A stretch of DNA of 64,000 bases from an uncultured Candidatus Poseidoniales archaeon (GTDB lineage: Archaea > Thermoplasmatota > Poseidoniia > Poseidoniales > Poseidoniaceae). The DNA is taken from contig CAJJAV010000009.1 in the NCBI GenBank assembly GCA_905182125.1, positions 1 to 64,000 of the forward strand, read 5' to 3'. Under the pieces are notes generated by a model, which was not told the DNA's origin, did not search any database, and saw nothing but the letters and a program-made list of their open reading frames with translations. A program made the position numbers and the translations under genes. Positions 44,382-53,546 of the stretch are shown here, one piece after another; positions within the stretch are counted from its first letter, which is position 1, and each line of letters opens with the position of its first letter.

Positions 44382-45191
44382 GTGGCACAACCATTGCAAC
44401 TGCCTGAACTCCCTCCTGAAGGGCCGTGGGCAGCTTACGTTCTCGTTGTCATATGGTTTCCGTTGCTTTTACGGATCATGTTTCTCCTCTTCCCCTTTCG
44501 AAGAGCCCTGATACGTTTGGCCCCACATACAACTTGGGCGATCAAACAACTTCGCGACCTTCCGATTAAAGGAATTGGAATATTGGCAATAAACGAAATC
44601 ATTGCCTTCAGTATCCCTCCGTTAATCGTTTTGGGATTGCGTGGTTTCCTGGATCCAATCGGATGGCAAACATGGGCTCAGATTCCTAATTCCGGTATTG
44701 CTTTTCTGATATTAGCATTCATCGTGTGGATATTTTTTGATTTCCTCAGAATTGCTCGTGTGCGTCGAATGATGAAAGCAATCGAAAAACATGATATCGA
44801 AAAGATCAAAAAAATTGCTGATGCAGGATTAAAAACTCGCAAATGGCTACGTGCATTCTCAAGAAAGAAGGAAACTAATGTTGCTTCCATAGGGGAAACG
44901 ACAGGAGAAGTCGTCAACAAGTCAGCCAAACGCTGGGGCAAAAGAATTCTCTTGACCCGTAAAATTACTCCAGCAGGATTGCTAAGTTCTGTTGCCCTAA
45001 CCGCGTCTGTTCAGCTTGCACGCACAGGAGCTGGAAAAATAACTGATGCAGTTGATGCTCGACTTCAACGGGAATTCGACAGCATCGCTAAAACAAACAC
45101 CAAAACCTTGATCATTTTGTTGATCCGAGATTTAATGATGGGCATTATCCCAATTGCCATTCTTGCAGGATTGCCCATTTTACTCGGATGA
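44382..45191 (+). CDS. Integral membrane orphan of the small-gene module
   Basis: A 269-residue protein with helices near residues 18-40, 62-86, 104-122 and 243-268, and a basic cytoplasmic segment between the third and fourth (FSRKKETNVASIGETTGEVV; SAKRWGKRILLTRK). The start is GTG at 44382, with an AGGAG site 11 bases upstream. No family was recognised. The AT-rich composition is shared with the three small genes before it, supporting a common origin. Confidence 0.7.
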   Translation: MAQPLQLPELPPEGPWAAYVLVVIWFPLLLRIMFLLFPFRRALIRLAPHTTWAIKQLRDLPIKGIGILAINEIIAFSIPPLIVLGLRGFLDPIGWQTWAQIPNSGIAFLILAFIVWIFFDFLRIARVRRMMKAIEKHDIEKIKKIADAGLKTRKWLRAFSRKKETNVASIGETTGEVVNKSAKRWGKRILLTRKITPAGLLSSVALTASVQLARTGAGKITDAVDARLQREFDSIAKTNTKTLIILLIRDLMMGIIPIAILAGLPILLG

Positions 45192-45245
45192 GTTCGCCGC
45201 CATGTTCATGGAGAACCGTCGCTGCCCCTTACACAGGGAGTTCTT

Positions 45246-45959
45246 ATGTCGCTGCTCATTTTAATGCGCCACGGTCAATCGATGTGGAACGCTGCTCAAC
45301 TTTTCACCGGATGGGTGGACGTACCGCTCACCAACGTTGGAATCGAGGAAGCCATTGCTGGAGGAAAGCAAATCGCTCACCTCGACATCGATGAAGTTCA
45401 CGTCTCGACCCTCATCCGCGCTCAGATGACGGCCATGCTGGCTCTTGCTCAGCATAACGGCGGTAAAACCCCGGTGTTTCGCTACCCTGAGCCAGAGGGT
45501 GGTCTTTCTTCGGTCTCAGAAAACGAAGCACGCATGATCGAATGGGCACAGATTCGAGGCGATGCAGGAGCTGCAGACCTTCTCCCAGTCCACGTGTCTT
45601 GGCAGTTGAATGAGCGAATGTATGGCGATTTACAAGGCTTGAACAAAGACGCAACTCGAGAAAAGTATGGAGAGGAACAAGTGCACATCTGGCGACGTTC
45701 TTTTGACGTACCTCCTCCATCGGGCGAATCCCTCAAATTGACGGCTGAGCGCACCATTCCCTACCTCGATTCCACGCTGATCCCCTCCCTTCAATCCGGC
45801 AACAACATCTTTGTCGCCGCACATGGAAACTCTCTTCGCAGCATCATCATGCACATCGAAGGGCTGAGCGAAGAGGAAGTGCTCTCGCTTGAAGTCCCAA
45901 CTGGCCAACCGATGGTGTACCACTGGTCAGAAACAGGTTGGAAACGTCATGACCTCTGA
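45246..45959 (+). CDS. gpmA: 2,3-bisphosphoglycerate-dependent phosphoglycerate mutase
   Basis: Histidine phosphatase-fold enzyme interconverting 2- and 3-phosphoglycerate. The active-site MRHGQSMWN carries the phosphohistidine and LFTGWVDVPLTNVGIEEA follows in GpmA order; also present are LNERMYGDLQGLNKDATREK (acid/base Glu), YGEEQVHIWRRSFDVPPP and AAHGNSLRSIIMHIEGLS (second His). Length is 237 residues. Many archaea use the cofactor-independent enzyme instead, so this one may be of bacterial origin. The next gene overlaps it by 11 bases. Confidence 0.93.
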   Translation: MSLLILMRHGQSMWNAAQLFTGWVDVPLTNVGIEEAIAGGKQIAHLDIDEVHVSTLIRAQMTAMLALAQHNGGKTPVFRYPEPEGGLSSVSENEARMIEWAQIRGDAGAADLLPVHVSWQLNERMYGDLQGLNKDATREKYGEEQVHIWRRSFDVPPPSGESLKLTAERTIPYLDSTLIPSLQSGNNIFVAAHGNSLRSIIMHIEGLSEEEVLSLEVPTGQPMVYHWSETGWKRHDL

Positions 45960-46440
45960 GCGCCCCTTGTTGAAGCGTTCAACCGTTATCTTGGTTGTTG
46001 GAGCGTTGATATCACCGTGGCTTCTTTGCCAAGTCTGGATCCTTACAAGTGCAGGAGATGAGCCTTTTGAGACCATGCCTACATGTGAGGCAGACAGCAT
46101 GAATTGTGCTCATTTGGGTGGTGGGGCTGATTTCAGAATGGACACACTCGTTCTCGTTACGAACGCCTCCTTCGAAGACGTACAATCCAACCTTGATGGC
46201 TACATTGAGGGCACCAACGGGGACGTGTTAACCAGCAACAGTGACGAATCCAGTTCCTATGTTCACTTCGTCGAACGAACTTCATTCTGGCGGTTCCCAG
46301 ACGATGTGGCTGTGGGTTTGACGGTTGAAGACGATGGCACAATACGGCTGGAATTGCATTCCCAATCACGGCTTGGCCAAAGTGATCTTGGCGTCAATCC
46401 TGACCGCCTTGAGGGCCTTCACGCTGCATTGGTTGCTTGA
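45949..46440 (+). CDS. DUF1499-like membrane-anchored protein
   Basis: 163 residues with one N-terminal membrane helix (STVILVVGALISPWLLCQVW) and an exterior domain whose C-terminal half has the DUF1499 pattern: FVERTSFWRFPDDVAVGLTV, then IRLELHSQSRLGQSDLGVNP followed by an Arg/Leu helix. The role of DUF1499 is unknown. ATG 45949 lies inside the gpmA end, suggesting coupling. Its end overlaps the convergent JAMM gene by 22 bases. Confidence 0.75.
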   Translation: MTSERPLLKRSTVILVVGALISPWLLCQVWILTSAGDEPFETMPTCEADSMNCAHLGGGADFRMDTLVLVTNASFEDVQSNLDGYIEGTNGDVLTSNSDESSSYVHFVERTSFWRFPDDVAVGLTVEDDGTIRLELHSQSRLGQSDLGVNPDRLEGLHAALVA

Positions 46441-47180
46441 TTATCGAAGGCTTCCCAACCGTAGGGGTAGCCCTGTTCATCGACCATCAATACATTGATT
46501 CCAAGACCATTTTTATGGAAAGCAATCAACTGAATTTCATGTATCTTGTGCCCGCTTGGAGCCACACCGAGCACGGGTAATTTTTGGCGTTCGAAAAACG
46601 ACCTCCGTCGGGTTTTTGTCGGTTCAACAACGGCTTCTTTCCCAACCCGTCGACGCTGCCCCTCGACATCATCGAACCATGGGAGTGGGCCTTCAGGCGA
46701 AAACCGCAACCCAAGGATCATGTCAATGCCGAGCGTTTCTTGTGCAGCATCAGCATCCGCTCCACTGGGAATGGCCGGGGCGTTTGGGTGAGTGTGGAGC
46801 CAATGAGTGAATCGTCCAGCGCGTGAACCACGTGAGGTCGAGAACATATCGTCGGTCCAATCTTCGGGTAAATGGTGGACTGAGTACGAGTCACCACGGT
46901 TGACAATGTGTGCCTCTTTGATCGTGTAACCTTGGCCCTGGAACAGGTTAGGTGTGCTTTCAGTGCCACTAAAACGAGCGTCAACTTCGGCCACGTGGGG
47001 AGCATCAGCATCGATGTCGAGTCCCACAAGAATTTCGTCAGGAAGCGATTGTAATGCCCACCAAACGAGGTTCTCAAAGACCTTACCAGGGATGTGGACT
47101 TGCGCAGTGTACGCCTCTCGACCGCTGTATGACTCCTCGTTATAGGCAGTCATCAATTCAAGGAGCCAAGATTCAACCAT
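46419..47180 (-). CDS. Second JAMM/MPN-type metalloprotease
   Basis: A 253-residue protein with the full JAMM site HWLHTHPNAPAIPSGADADA: H129-x-H131, seven residues, S139, two residues, D142. An upstream Glu (E49 region, PDEILVGLDI) fits the catalytic position, and YTIKEAHIVNRGDSYSVHHL resembles the linking strand of MPN domains. It stands alone, divergent from an acidic orphan and without an E1 nearby, unlike the JAMM gene at 24.1 kb. Possible roles are processing of a sulfur-carrier/ubiquitin-like protein or deconjugation. Start ATG 47180; 47153 is possible. Confidence 0.8.
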   Translation of the reverse strand: MVESWLLELMTAYNEESYSGREAYTAQVHIPGKVFENLVWWALQSLPDEILVGLDIDADAPHVAEVDARFSGTESTPNLFQGQGYTIKEAHIVNRGDSYSVHHLPEDWTDDMFSTSRGSRAGRFTHWLHTHPNAPAIPSGADADAAQETLGIDMILGLRFSPEGPLPWFDDVEGQRRRVGKEAVVEPTKTRRRSFFERQKLPVLGVAPSGHKIHEIQLIAFHKNGLGINVLMVDEQGYPYGWEAFDNQATNAA

Positions 47181-47275
47181 CGTCCTCAACCATGCCAGAA
47201 CTCCCTGTTGAATGAAGTGTCCGGAGACACCCAATGTGAAGAATCTTTGAAAAGGGCCGATGCTTTGCTGTCACC

Positions 47276-47992
47276 ATGGCGAAGAAAAAAGGCGGCTTTG
47301 GACGCTTTCTCGGAGCCATCACAGGGACTCCATACGAGCGCCTTCTCAAGCAAGTTGACAAACTCGTCAAGGAATTCGATGACGACGACCGCAAGTTGGC
47401 GAAAAACCTCAACAAATTGGTCACCATGGTCGGGACTCAATACGAAGAGGAGAACCTCGACGAAGAAGAACACGACTTGATCATTGAAGCGATCGAAGAA
47501 GTCGACCCTGAAGGGCGATCTTTTGGGAAGTTATCGGATGAGGAAGACTCTTTTTACGCTGGCAGCGTTCCAGATGCACCGGACTTGAAGCGTGAAAAGC
47601 GAGCCAACCTCGACGATCTCATGCAATCGAAAGGGGATGAATTCCTTGGCAGTTATGGCAGGGATGAATTCGAAGAATTCAAAGCTCGAATGAGTGATGA
47701 CTTCATCGCGGAATCCGATGACGCAATTCGCCAAGGCGACCATCAAGCCGAAATCATCACCGAAAACCGCGTCTTCGCTGACGCAGATGAGGAACTCGAG
47801 CGCGTAAAGCAACAAATCTCACAAGACTCAGGCTTGGTCGATCCAAACGCTGAGGAGGAAGTGGAGGAAGAGGAAGAAGTCGATGGTTATTCCATCGATG
47901 AAAACGGCGTCGAGTGGTTCGAGGATGAGGACGGTTACTGGTGGTTCCGAGAAGAAGGCCAAGACGAATGGCAACCTTACGATGAAGACTGA
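47276..47992 (+). CDS. Acidic protein with Trp-rich C-terminus, unknown
   Basis: A 238-residue protein. The N-terminus is basic (MAKKKGGFGRFLGAI), the centre is helical and acidic (DKLVKEFDDDDRKLAKNLNK; DDLMQSKGDEFLGSYGRDEF), and the C-terminus is an acidic tail followed by closely spaced WF-type motifs (VEWFEDEDGYWWFREEGQDE, then WQPYDED). These look like short OCRE/WW-like aromatic repeats for protein contacts. No family recognised. Its 3' end overlaps the convergent membrane protein by 16 bases. Confidence 0.75.
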   Translation: MAKKKGGFGRFLGAITGTPYERLLKQVDKLVKEFDDDDRKLAKNLNKLVTMVGTQYEEENLDEEEHDLIIEAIEEVDPEGRSFGKLSDEEDSFYAGSVPDAPDLKREKRANLDDLMQSKGDEFLGSYGRDEFEEFKARMSDDFIAESDDAIRQGDHQAEIITENRVFADADEELERVKQQISQDSGLVDPNAEEEVEEEEEVDGYSIDENGVEWFEDEDGYWWFREEGQDEWQPYDED

Positions 47993-48894
47993 TCAGGTTC
48001 GCGAGTCGGACTGAATTGAACAATCAATGACACCCAGGCCGTCAGAATCAATGCTGCAACCAAAAGGTTCGCTGCTGCTATGAGGCTAACGACGTACATA
48101 CAAACGTAAAACACGGCGAGTGCCACCGCCAAGGCCATCATGACAAACGGAGCATAACGGCGTCTTGGGTCAATGAAGCTGTACACATAGAAACCACTCC
48201 CGTGGTAGGCATTAACGTAGGCAAAGAAGACGTAGAAAAGCCCCATGCCTACACAAACCAGGGATAGCTCTGGTCGCAGTGTTGGGACGACAAGCACCAT
48301 TTCAACAGCCAAAAAGATCGCAGAAAAATTGTGCATCATTTGTTCATGATACTTGAATATGAAATCGGAACTCCGGTCAGATTGGAAGAGTTCGGGTAGG
48401 ATGACATGCCTGACCACAGCTGCTGTCAAAAAGGCAGTACCGCACGCTATCGCAAACATGATTGTTTGAAGGGTCTCGATCCAAAGAGGGACCTCAACCC
48501 CAATGATTGCAAGAAGGGATGCTGCTCCAGCGCTTGAAAAATACAAGATGTTGCTGATCAAGGTCCAAGAACTGAATGTGACAAACTTCTCACGTCCAAC
48601 CGGTGCGAGCATCTTCATTGCTCGTTCTTCATGCATCAGCACCTGCATCGTGCCTGCACCAATTCGAAACATGGAGACAACCGCTCCAATACCAATCCCT
48701 GCACATGCTATTCGCCACAACAGCACAACCGTTGGGTTGGCCCATGAATCATTGAATGATTCAGCGCTGGTGTGTATGATGTTGCTCCAATCCAAGCCGA
48801 GAGAGAGCCATACAAGCAGCCCTGCAACCACACCCATGAGAGCAAATGTTTGCCTGTCTGTCTGCTGGCTTCCGTAAACCAGACCTTCTTCCAC
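47977..48894 (-). CDS. Seven-helix membrane protein, unknown
   Basis: 305 residues with about seven membrane helices (FALMGVVAGLLVWLSLGLDW, FAIACGTAFLTAAVVRHVIL, LVCVGMGLFYVFFAYVNAYH, FVMMALAVALAVFYVCMYVV). A conserved-looking segment, SGFYVYSFIDPRRRYAPF, recalls AIG1/FAR-17a membrane proteins, but this is a weak impression. Start is GTG at 48894; an internal ATG is possible. Same strand as the following membrane protein gene. Confidence 0.65.
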   Translation of the reverse strand: MEEGLVYGSQQTDRQTFALMGVVAGLLVWLSLGLDWSNIIHTSAESFNDSWANPTVVLLWRIACAGIGIGAVVSMFRIGAGTMQVLMHEERAMKMLAPVGREKFVTFSSWTLISNILYFSSAGAASLLAIIGVEVPLWIETLQTIMFAIACGTAFLTAAVVRHVILPELFQSDRSSDFIFKYHEQMMHNFSAIFLAVEMVLVVPTLRPELSLVCVGMGLFYVFFAYVNAYHGSGFYVYSFIDPRRRYAPFVMMALAVALAVFYVCMYVVSLIAAANLLVAALILTAWVSLIVQFSPTREPDQSSS

Positions 48895-48938
48895 ATTTCG
48901 TGGATTTGAGAACAGCCTTTGAAGGTTCGTCCAGAGCC

Positions 48939-49667
48939 TTAACGAAGATCGGGCAGATCGAATTGGGATGGCTCACGGACTCGGCGTGGATCTGTTTTGA
49001 CTTTAACCGGGATTGGGTCGCCGTTTTCGTCTAAATTTTCAGCAGCTGCTCGTCGTTTTATCGTCCGCATTTGGACGGTTATACTGAGCGTGAAAAGCAA
49101 CAGCACAATCGCAATGGTCGAGCTGTTTGTTGCGTCGAGGTCAGTTAATTGCCGGCCGTTTACAACCAGCATCCCACTAAGCGTAGCAATGCTTCCGAGG
49201 AATGCTGAAACGAACAACGGAAGTTGCTTTCGAATCTTAATAACTGAGAAAAAGGCAAGCACACTGATTGCGTTGGTGATGAGTTCACTGTCTGCAATAT
49301 CGACCCCCTGCCCCTCAAGCCATTGGAACAATGACCTAACGGCAATGAAAAATATAAATGATCCCATCAATGCAATACTGACTTGGATGGTGGCCAACAG
49401 AATCCCTGCAGTTAGCAACATCAAGATGCCCATCACGTGAATTTGCTCCAAAACTCCAACGTAGGGGGAAACCAGCGAATAGATTACTGGTGTGAGGACA
49501 TAGCCGATGCCGGCTCCAGTCGCTGCAGCAACGTAGGCCAAACTCTCGTGGCCTCGTACCATCAAAAACAAACCAAGAGCAATTAGCACCACGCCTAAAA
49601 CCGGTCCAAGTGCTCCAAGTTCATCAATCACCGAGAAGCCAACATCGGGTGTATCGAAGTCAACCAT
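48939..49667 (-). CDS. DUF4203-like membrane protein
   Basis: 242 residues with seven or so hydrophobic helices (GPVLGVVLIALGLFLMVRG, YVAAATGAGIGYVLTPVIYS, ILMLLTAGILLATIQVSIAL, FIFFIAVRSLFQWLEGQG) and a cytoplasmic basic/acidic tail. The glycine-spaced helices and repeat pattern resemble TMEM198/DUF4203 proteins. Function unknown. The ATG at 49667 is clear. It is followed on the same strand by the GTG-started membrane gene. Confidence 0.65.
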   Translation of the reverse strand: MVDFDTPDVGFSVIDELGALGPVLGVVLIALGLFLMVRGHESLAYVAAATGAGIGYVLTPVIYSLVSPYVGVLEQIHVMGILMLLTAGILLATIQVSIALMGSFIFFIAVRSLFQWLEGQGVDIADSELITNAISVLAFFSVIKIRKQLPLFVSAFLGSIATLSGMLVVNGRQLTDLDATNSSTIAIVLLLFTLSITVQMRTIKRRAAAENLDENGDPIPVKVKTDPRRVREPSQFDLPDLR

Positions 49668-49716
49668 GCTTCGCCCAAAGGTGGGCAGATTTTAGCCTCA
49701 TCGCCTAAAAGACCCC

Positions 49717-50073
49717 TCATGGCGCATTCCATATGTCCAATGTATGAAGGTCGAATTTGATAACTTGGTAATTGGCACCCTTTGCGAGCATCACCGCATT
49801 TGGCCCGGCTTCACTCGACATCGCAACGATTGTTGGCGGGCGAACAGCGTTCCCTTTCGCAACGGCTTCGTTGAGCAATTGAAGCACTTCTAAGCCAGTG
49901 TAGGGGGGCATGTAGTGATCGAGCAGCAACACATCTGGGCGTATTTGCGCTATGTGCTCGAGTGGATGGCTTGAATCCCAGCGTTGAGTGATGTGGGAGA
50001 TTTGATGTTTGAGACCTGCACTCTCAAGCAATGCTTCGATGTCATAGGAGTCTTCGAATGCCAACACCCGCAC
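49717..50073 (-). CDS. Stand-alone response regulator receiver domain
   Basis: A 118-residue receiver without output domain. Acidic pair in LAFEDSYD (E7, D8), phospho-acceptor D52 in VLLLDHYMPPYTGLEVLQ, the switch serine in VAMSSEAG and lysine in YQVIKFDL (K106). The start is GTG at 50073 with a GAGGTG ribosome site 5 bases upstream; it follows the S15-type hydrolase gene by 9 bases. No histidine kinase is in the window, so its partner is elsewhere. Confidence 0.88.
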   Translation of the reverse strand: MRVLAFEDSYDIEALLESAGLKHQISHITQRWDSSHPLEHIAQIRPDVLLLDHYMPPYTGLEVLQLLNEAVAKGNAVRPPTIVAMSSEAGPNAVMLAKGANYQVIKFDLHTLDIWNAP

Positions 50074-50082
50074 AGAACCACC

Positions 50083-51984
50083 TCAGGCAGGGATTGGTTG
50101 TTGGTCCCACCAGTGAGGTGATTCAAACCACGCTTCATGGGCAGAGGGCCGATCGATGATTGGCAAACCGAAGGTGCCGCCATTGACCGTCAGGCCGCCA
50201 GCTGGATTCGTGGCGCAGGGTCCCGGCAGGTAATCTTCTCCTGTTTCACTTAACTCCAGCCGCAGCGAATGACCAGCAGGGAGCACAACATCAAGCGGGT
50301 TGAATTCCATCAACATCGTGTATTGACTGAATGGAAGTGCTGGCTGAGCGTCGTAGCCACCGTCTCGATAGCGGATGTCCATCGTTGCATGGCCGAGGCG
50401 AAGGTTGTCTGTGTCATCGTAGAGGGTTGCAAAGATTTGTCCTCCGTTACAGGCTTGTGTTGTCACGTCAATGTGTAAGGTTGGAAGGCCCGAAATGTGG
50501 GTCGTATTCTCGAAGGCAGGGCTGGTGAGGGTCACGCCGGTGCCGAGACCATTGACGGTTCCAAGGCTTCCCCATGAAGCATCGATGGTGTGCATATCCC
50601 ACATGACATCGGCGGGTGGCCATGTGTCCTCAACGTGCCACCTCCCGTCATTGGTTTGTATTTGCACCATCGGTTCAGGTTCGTCACCGATACCTTTCAG
50701 ATAATAATTAAACCAGCCATACAACTCAACAGCCCAGTCCATGCGGCTCATGTTTGGGTAAGCCTCCTGACCGTAACCGCTGTCTAATTCACTGTGCCGG
50801 TCGGGCTGATCGGGATAATTGTGAGCCCATTGACCCGAGATTGCTCGTGCGTTGATACCAGCATCGATGAGCAACTGATAGGTCGGGAAAGCATGGTATG
50901 GATCCACGTTCCAGTCTTGTAAGCCCCAGACGATGTAGACGCTGCCACGGTAGTTTTCCAAGACATCAGGGAGATGGCGTCGTTCGTCCCAGTAATCGCT
51001 CCAATCAGCACCGCCAAATTCTGCCCAACCCCAAGTCGAAAACGGGTTCAGAGGTCCGATTGCATCATCTGAACACACCCGCATATCATCGGTTGTTAAA
51101 TCGGTGGTTGCGGCTTGGTAAGCGGCATCGTAGCCCATGGCTCGTGCCTCAGAAGAACCGTTTCGATAGAACATTTCTTGGACGCCAATTGATCCTGAAA
51201 TTGGAACGATTGTCTTCAGGTGAGGTGATGGGTTTTGAGCGGCTTCCCAATTGGTTGTGCCTGCGTATGATTTCCCCATCAATCCAACGTTGCCATTGGA
51301 CCAGTTCTGCTGACCAAGCCAATCGGTCACGGCTTGGATTCCAGTTTGTTCACCAAGCCCTTTGACATCTTGGCAGTGCGTTGATTGACCAGTCCCAAAG
51401 GTCGAGGCCTGAGCGAAAGCGTAGCCGTGAGGAAGGAAAGTGTCGTAGATCCACTTGCCCACACCACCGTCAGGCACCGTGTTGGGGGACGAATCATCAC
51501 CGAGGCCTGGCATACCTTCACCTCCAAAGTCATAGTATGGGTGAATGGTCATGATCACTGGAACTTGAGTGCCTTCTGGGACGTTTGGAAGCCACAAAGA
51601 CACGTGCATGAGCGCAGGACCAGGGAAACCAACATCCTGTTCACTTGCAGGAAGTTCAACTTCGATGAAGTGTTCTGTGTAAGGCAACGCTTCGTAGGTA
51701 CCGTTCACTGGCAGTTGTGCCCTCAATGTGTCCATTGGGAGATCCATTTGATGACGCAGATGAAGGGGCGTGTTCCACCACTCACCCTCGAAGTCATCTT
51801 GAGCGGATGAGGATACCAATGATTCACCAAATGTCATCGCCAACAAAAGAAACACTACGGCGACTGCAATGGTTCCAGCAGCAGAGAAGTTCAATTGCCG
51901 GCGAGCGGCGTTAGCTGGTTTGAATTCAGGGATCAACAGCGCCTCGATTGAAGCGGTGACCTCGGACTCCTCGCTATCAGCCAT
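50083..51984 (-). CDS. CocE/NonD-type peptidase S15 family hydrolase
   Basis: A 633-residue alpha/beta-hydrolase fixed to the membrane by an N-terminal helix (AAGTIAVAVVFLLLAMTFGE), acting outside the cell. The nucleophile is S239 in GKSYAGTTNWEAA; the acid lies in GLQDWNVDP and the histidine in GQWAHNYPDQ. The C-terminal jelly-roll typical of Xaa-Pro dipeptidyl-peptidases and cocaine esterases follows (AGHSLRLELSETGEDYLPGP). Substrate could be N-terminal dipeptides or esters. An external hydrolase fits a life on dissolved protein. Confidence 0.88.
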   Translation of the reverse strand: MADSEESEVTASIEALLIPEFKPANAARRQLNFSAAGTIAVAVVFLLLAMTFGESLVSSSAQDDFEGEWWNTPLHLRHQMDLPMDTLRAQLPVNGTYEALPYTEHFIEVELPASEQDVGFPGPALMHVSLWLPNVPEGTQVPVIMTIHPYYDFGGEGMPGLGDDSSPNTVPDGGVGKWIYDTFLPHGYAFAQASTFGTGQSTHCQDVKGLGEQTGIQAVTDWLGQQNWSNGNVGLMGKSYAGTTNWEAAQNPSPHLKTIVPISGSIGVQEMFYRNGSSEARAMGYDAAYQAATTDLTTDDMRVCSDDAIGPLNPFSTWGWAEFGGADWSDYWDERRHLPDVLENYRGSVYIVWGLQDWNVDPYHAFPTYQLLIDAGINARAISGQWAHNYPDQPDRHSELDSGYGQEAYPNMSRMDWAVELYGWFNYYLKGIGDEPEPMVQIQTNDGRWHVEDTWPPADVMWDMHTIDASWGSLGTVNGLGTGVTLTSPAFENTTHISGLPTLHIDVTTQACNGGQIFATLYDDTDNLRLGHATMDIRYRDGGYDAQPALPFSQYTMLMEFNPLDVVLPAGHSLRLELSETGEDYLPGPCATNPAGGLTVNGGTFGLPIIDRPSAHEAWFESPHWWDQQPIPA

Positions 51985-52039
51985 GATTCTGCCAAGTCCT
52001 TCTCCGTCAAGAGCATGACGCTTTCAACTTGAACAGATT

Positions 52040-52429
52040 TCAAGCCTCAGCGGTCGCAGCCTCTCGGGCTTTTCGTGCTGCAATGAAGGAGCGGACACAA
52101 AAGACAGTGTAGATTGTACCAGTGATCAGCAACATCAACGTTGACCCTGAAGCGTAGTCAATACCGTCGCTCATGACCATGAAAAATCGAGTGCCGCCAA
52201 GCGCACAGAGCAAACCAAAAGTTGCTGCGATGTGCATCCATAGTTTTCGCTTCTCAGGCATACGAATGGTCATGATGCCTGAAACCATCAATGGGAGGCC
52301 AAGAAGGCTCGGGAAATAGGATGTGATGGACTCTGAACTCGAGAGAATTGAGACTGCTATGCCCCACAGCAAGAGAAAGGTGCCGTAGCCAAGCGTAACG
52401 TTGGGAATGAAGTTTGATTGTTGTTCCAT
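52040..52429 (-). CDS. Four-helix small membrane protein
   Basis: 129 residues with four hydrophobic helices (GYGTFLLLWGIAVSILSSS, LLGLPLMVSGIMTIRMPEKR, IAATFGLLCALGGTRFFMV, TLMLLITGTIYTVFCVRSFI) and a short basic-to-acidic tail. Reminiscent of small uncharacterised membrane families; no function. It is divergent from the cyclophilin gene with 90 bases between the ATGs. Confidence 0.72.
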   Translation of the reverse strand: MEQQSNFIPNVTLGYGTFLLLWGIAVSILSSSESITSYFPSLLGLPLMVSGIMTIRMPEKRKLWMHIAATFGLLCALGGTRFFMVMSDGIDYASGSTLMLLITGTIYTVFCVRSFIAARKAREAATAEA

Positions 52430-52519
52430 GTATGTTTGACAGTTCCCCCCCTTTTTGGTCTATGGGTCAGGACGGACATTCTCCGCACGATTCATGGGGG
52501 AGGACCGACTGGCCTAACC

Positions 52520-53530
52520 ATGAAAGGACGACTTGCTTGCCTGCTCGTCCTGAACCTTCTGTGCATGACTGCAACGGTGGTGCCCTTGGCTCATGCTGAC
52601 ACCGGCAACAGCGGATGGCGCAATGTAGGGGTCGATCCTGCAACGTGGCTTGAGGGCCCAGACCCAGAAGAAACCCCTATGAAAGACACCTATCAAGGCA
52701 ATGCGATTGTTGAGATTGAAGTGTCGTATGTCCCTGCGCACTTCACTTCGCGCGCTTATGGCGTGATTGTTATTGAGTTGTTTGAAGCGTGGGCTCCAAT
52801 CACCACAGAGAACATGATCACCAACGTCGAAGATGGTATTTATGATGGCATATTCTTCCATCGAGTCATCGATGATTTCGTGATTCAAGGTGGCGACCCT
52901 AGTTGCTCGACGGTCGGATTTTATCCGGTAACAAATCCTCAATGCGGTAACGGAGGAACGGGAGACACCATTCCGCTTGAGCGAAACCCGAACTTGTCTC
53001 ACGTCGACGGCGCCATCGGTATGGCTCGTGGTCAAGATCCAGATTCTGCCGATGCTCAATGGTACATTGCTGAAACAGAAGCCCACAACCTCGATCCGGA
53101 AAACCGAGACGATGAAGGGTACGCAACCTTTGGAATCGTGCGCGATGGTATGAGCCATGTTCGAGGTATTGCCTTGACTCCAACATCAGATGATCCAACG
53201 GGGGAAGAAGACATTCAGAATCCAGCTTCTTCAGCTGGTCGGCCGAGTTATGAGGCAGAAATCATCTCTGTGCGCATGGTTGGGGTCTCTGACCCCGATG
53301 GCACCGTTCGGTTCGGAGATGGGCTGGAAGACGATACGACCTCATGGCTCTCAACGCTTGGTGACGCTTTCGCCGTCATTGGTTTGAGCCTTGGTGCGGT
53401 CCTCCTCCTTGCTTTTGCTGGCTTCTTGGTGTTCTATGTTGGACGCATCGACGCCCCTCTTGGCCTTGATAGCGCTTCGTCTGCTCCAGTCTACGACGCC
53501 GTGTTGATCGATGACCCACCGCCAAAATAA
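52520..53530 (+). CDS. Extracytoplasmic cyclophilin-type prolyl isomerase
   Basis: 336-residue protein with signal peptide (RLACLLVLNLLCMTATVVPL), cyclophilin domain and C-terminal membrane helix (AVIGLSLGAVLLLAFAGFLV). Cyclophilin blocks are IVIELFEAWAPITTENMITN, DGIYDGIFFHRVIDDFVIQG (catalytic Arg), IGMARGQDPDSADAQWYIAE and YATFGIVRDGM. It likely folds secreted proteins outside the membrane. ATG 52520 places the signal peptide at the N-terminus. Confidence 0.92.
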   Translation: MKGRLACLLVLNLLCMTATVVPLAHADTGNSGWRNVGVDPATWLEGPDPEETPMKDTYQGNAIVEIEVSYVPAHFTSRAYGVIVIELFEAWAPITTENMITNVEDGIYDGIFFHRVIDDFVIQGGDPSCSTVGFYPVTNPQCGNGGTGDTIPLERNPNLSHVDGAIGMARGQDPDSADAQWYIAETEAHNLDPENRDDEGYATFGIVRDGMSHVRGIALTPTSDDPTGEEDIQNPASSAGRPSYEAEIISVRMVGVSDPDGTVRFGDGLEDDTTSWLSTLGDAFAVIGLSLGAVLLLAFAGFLVFYVGRIDAPLGLDSASSAPVYDAVLIDDPPPK

Positions 53531-53546
53531 CCGACGCTAAATCCTC

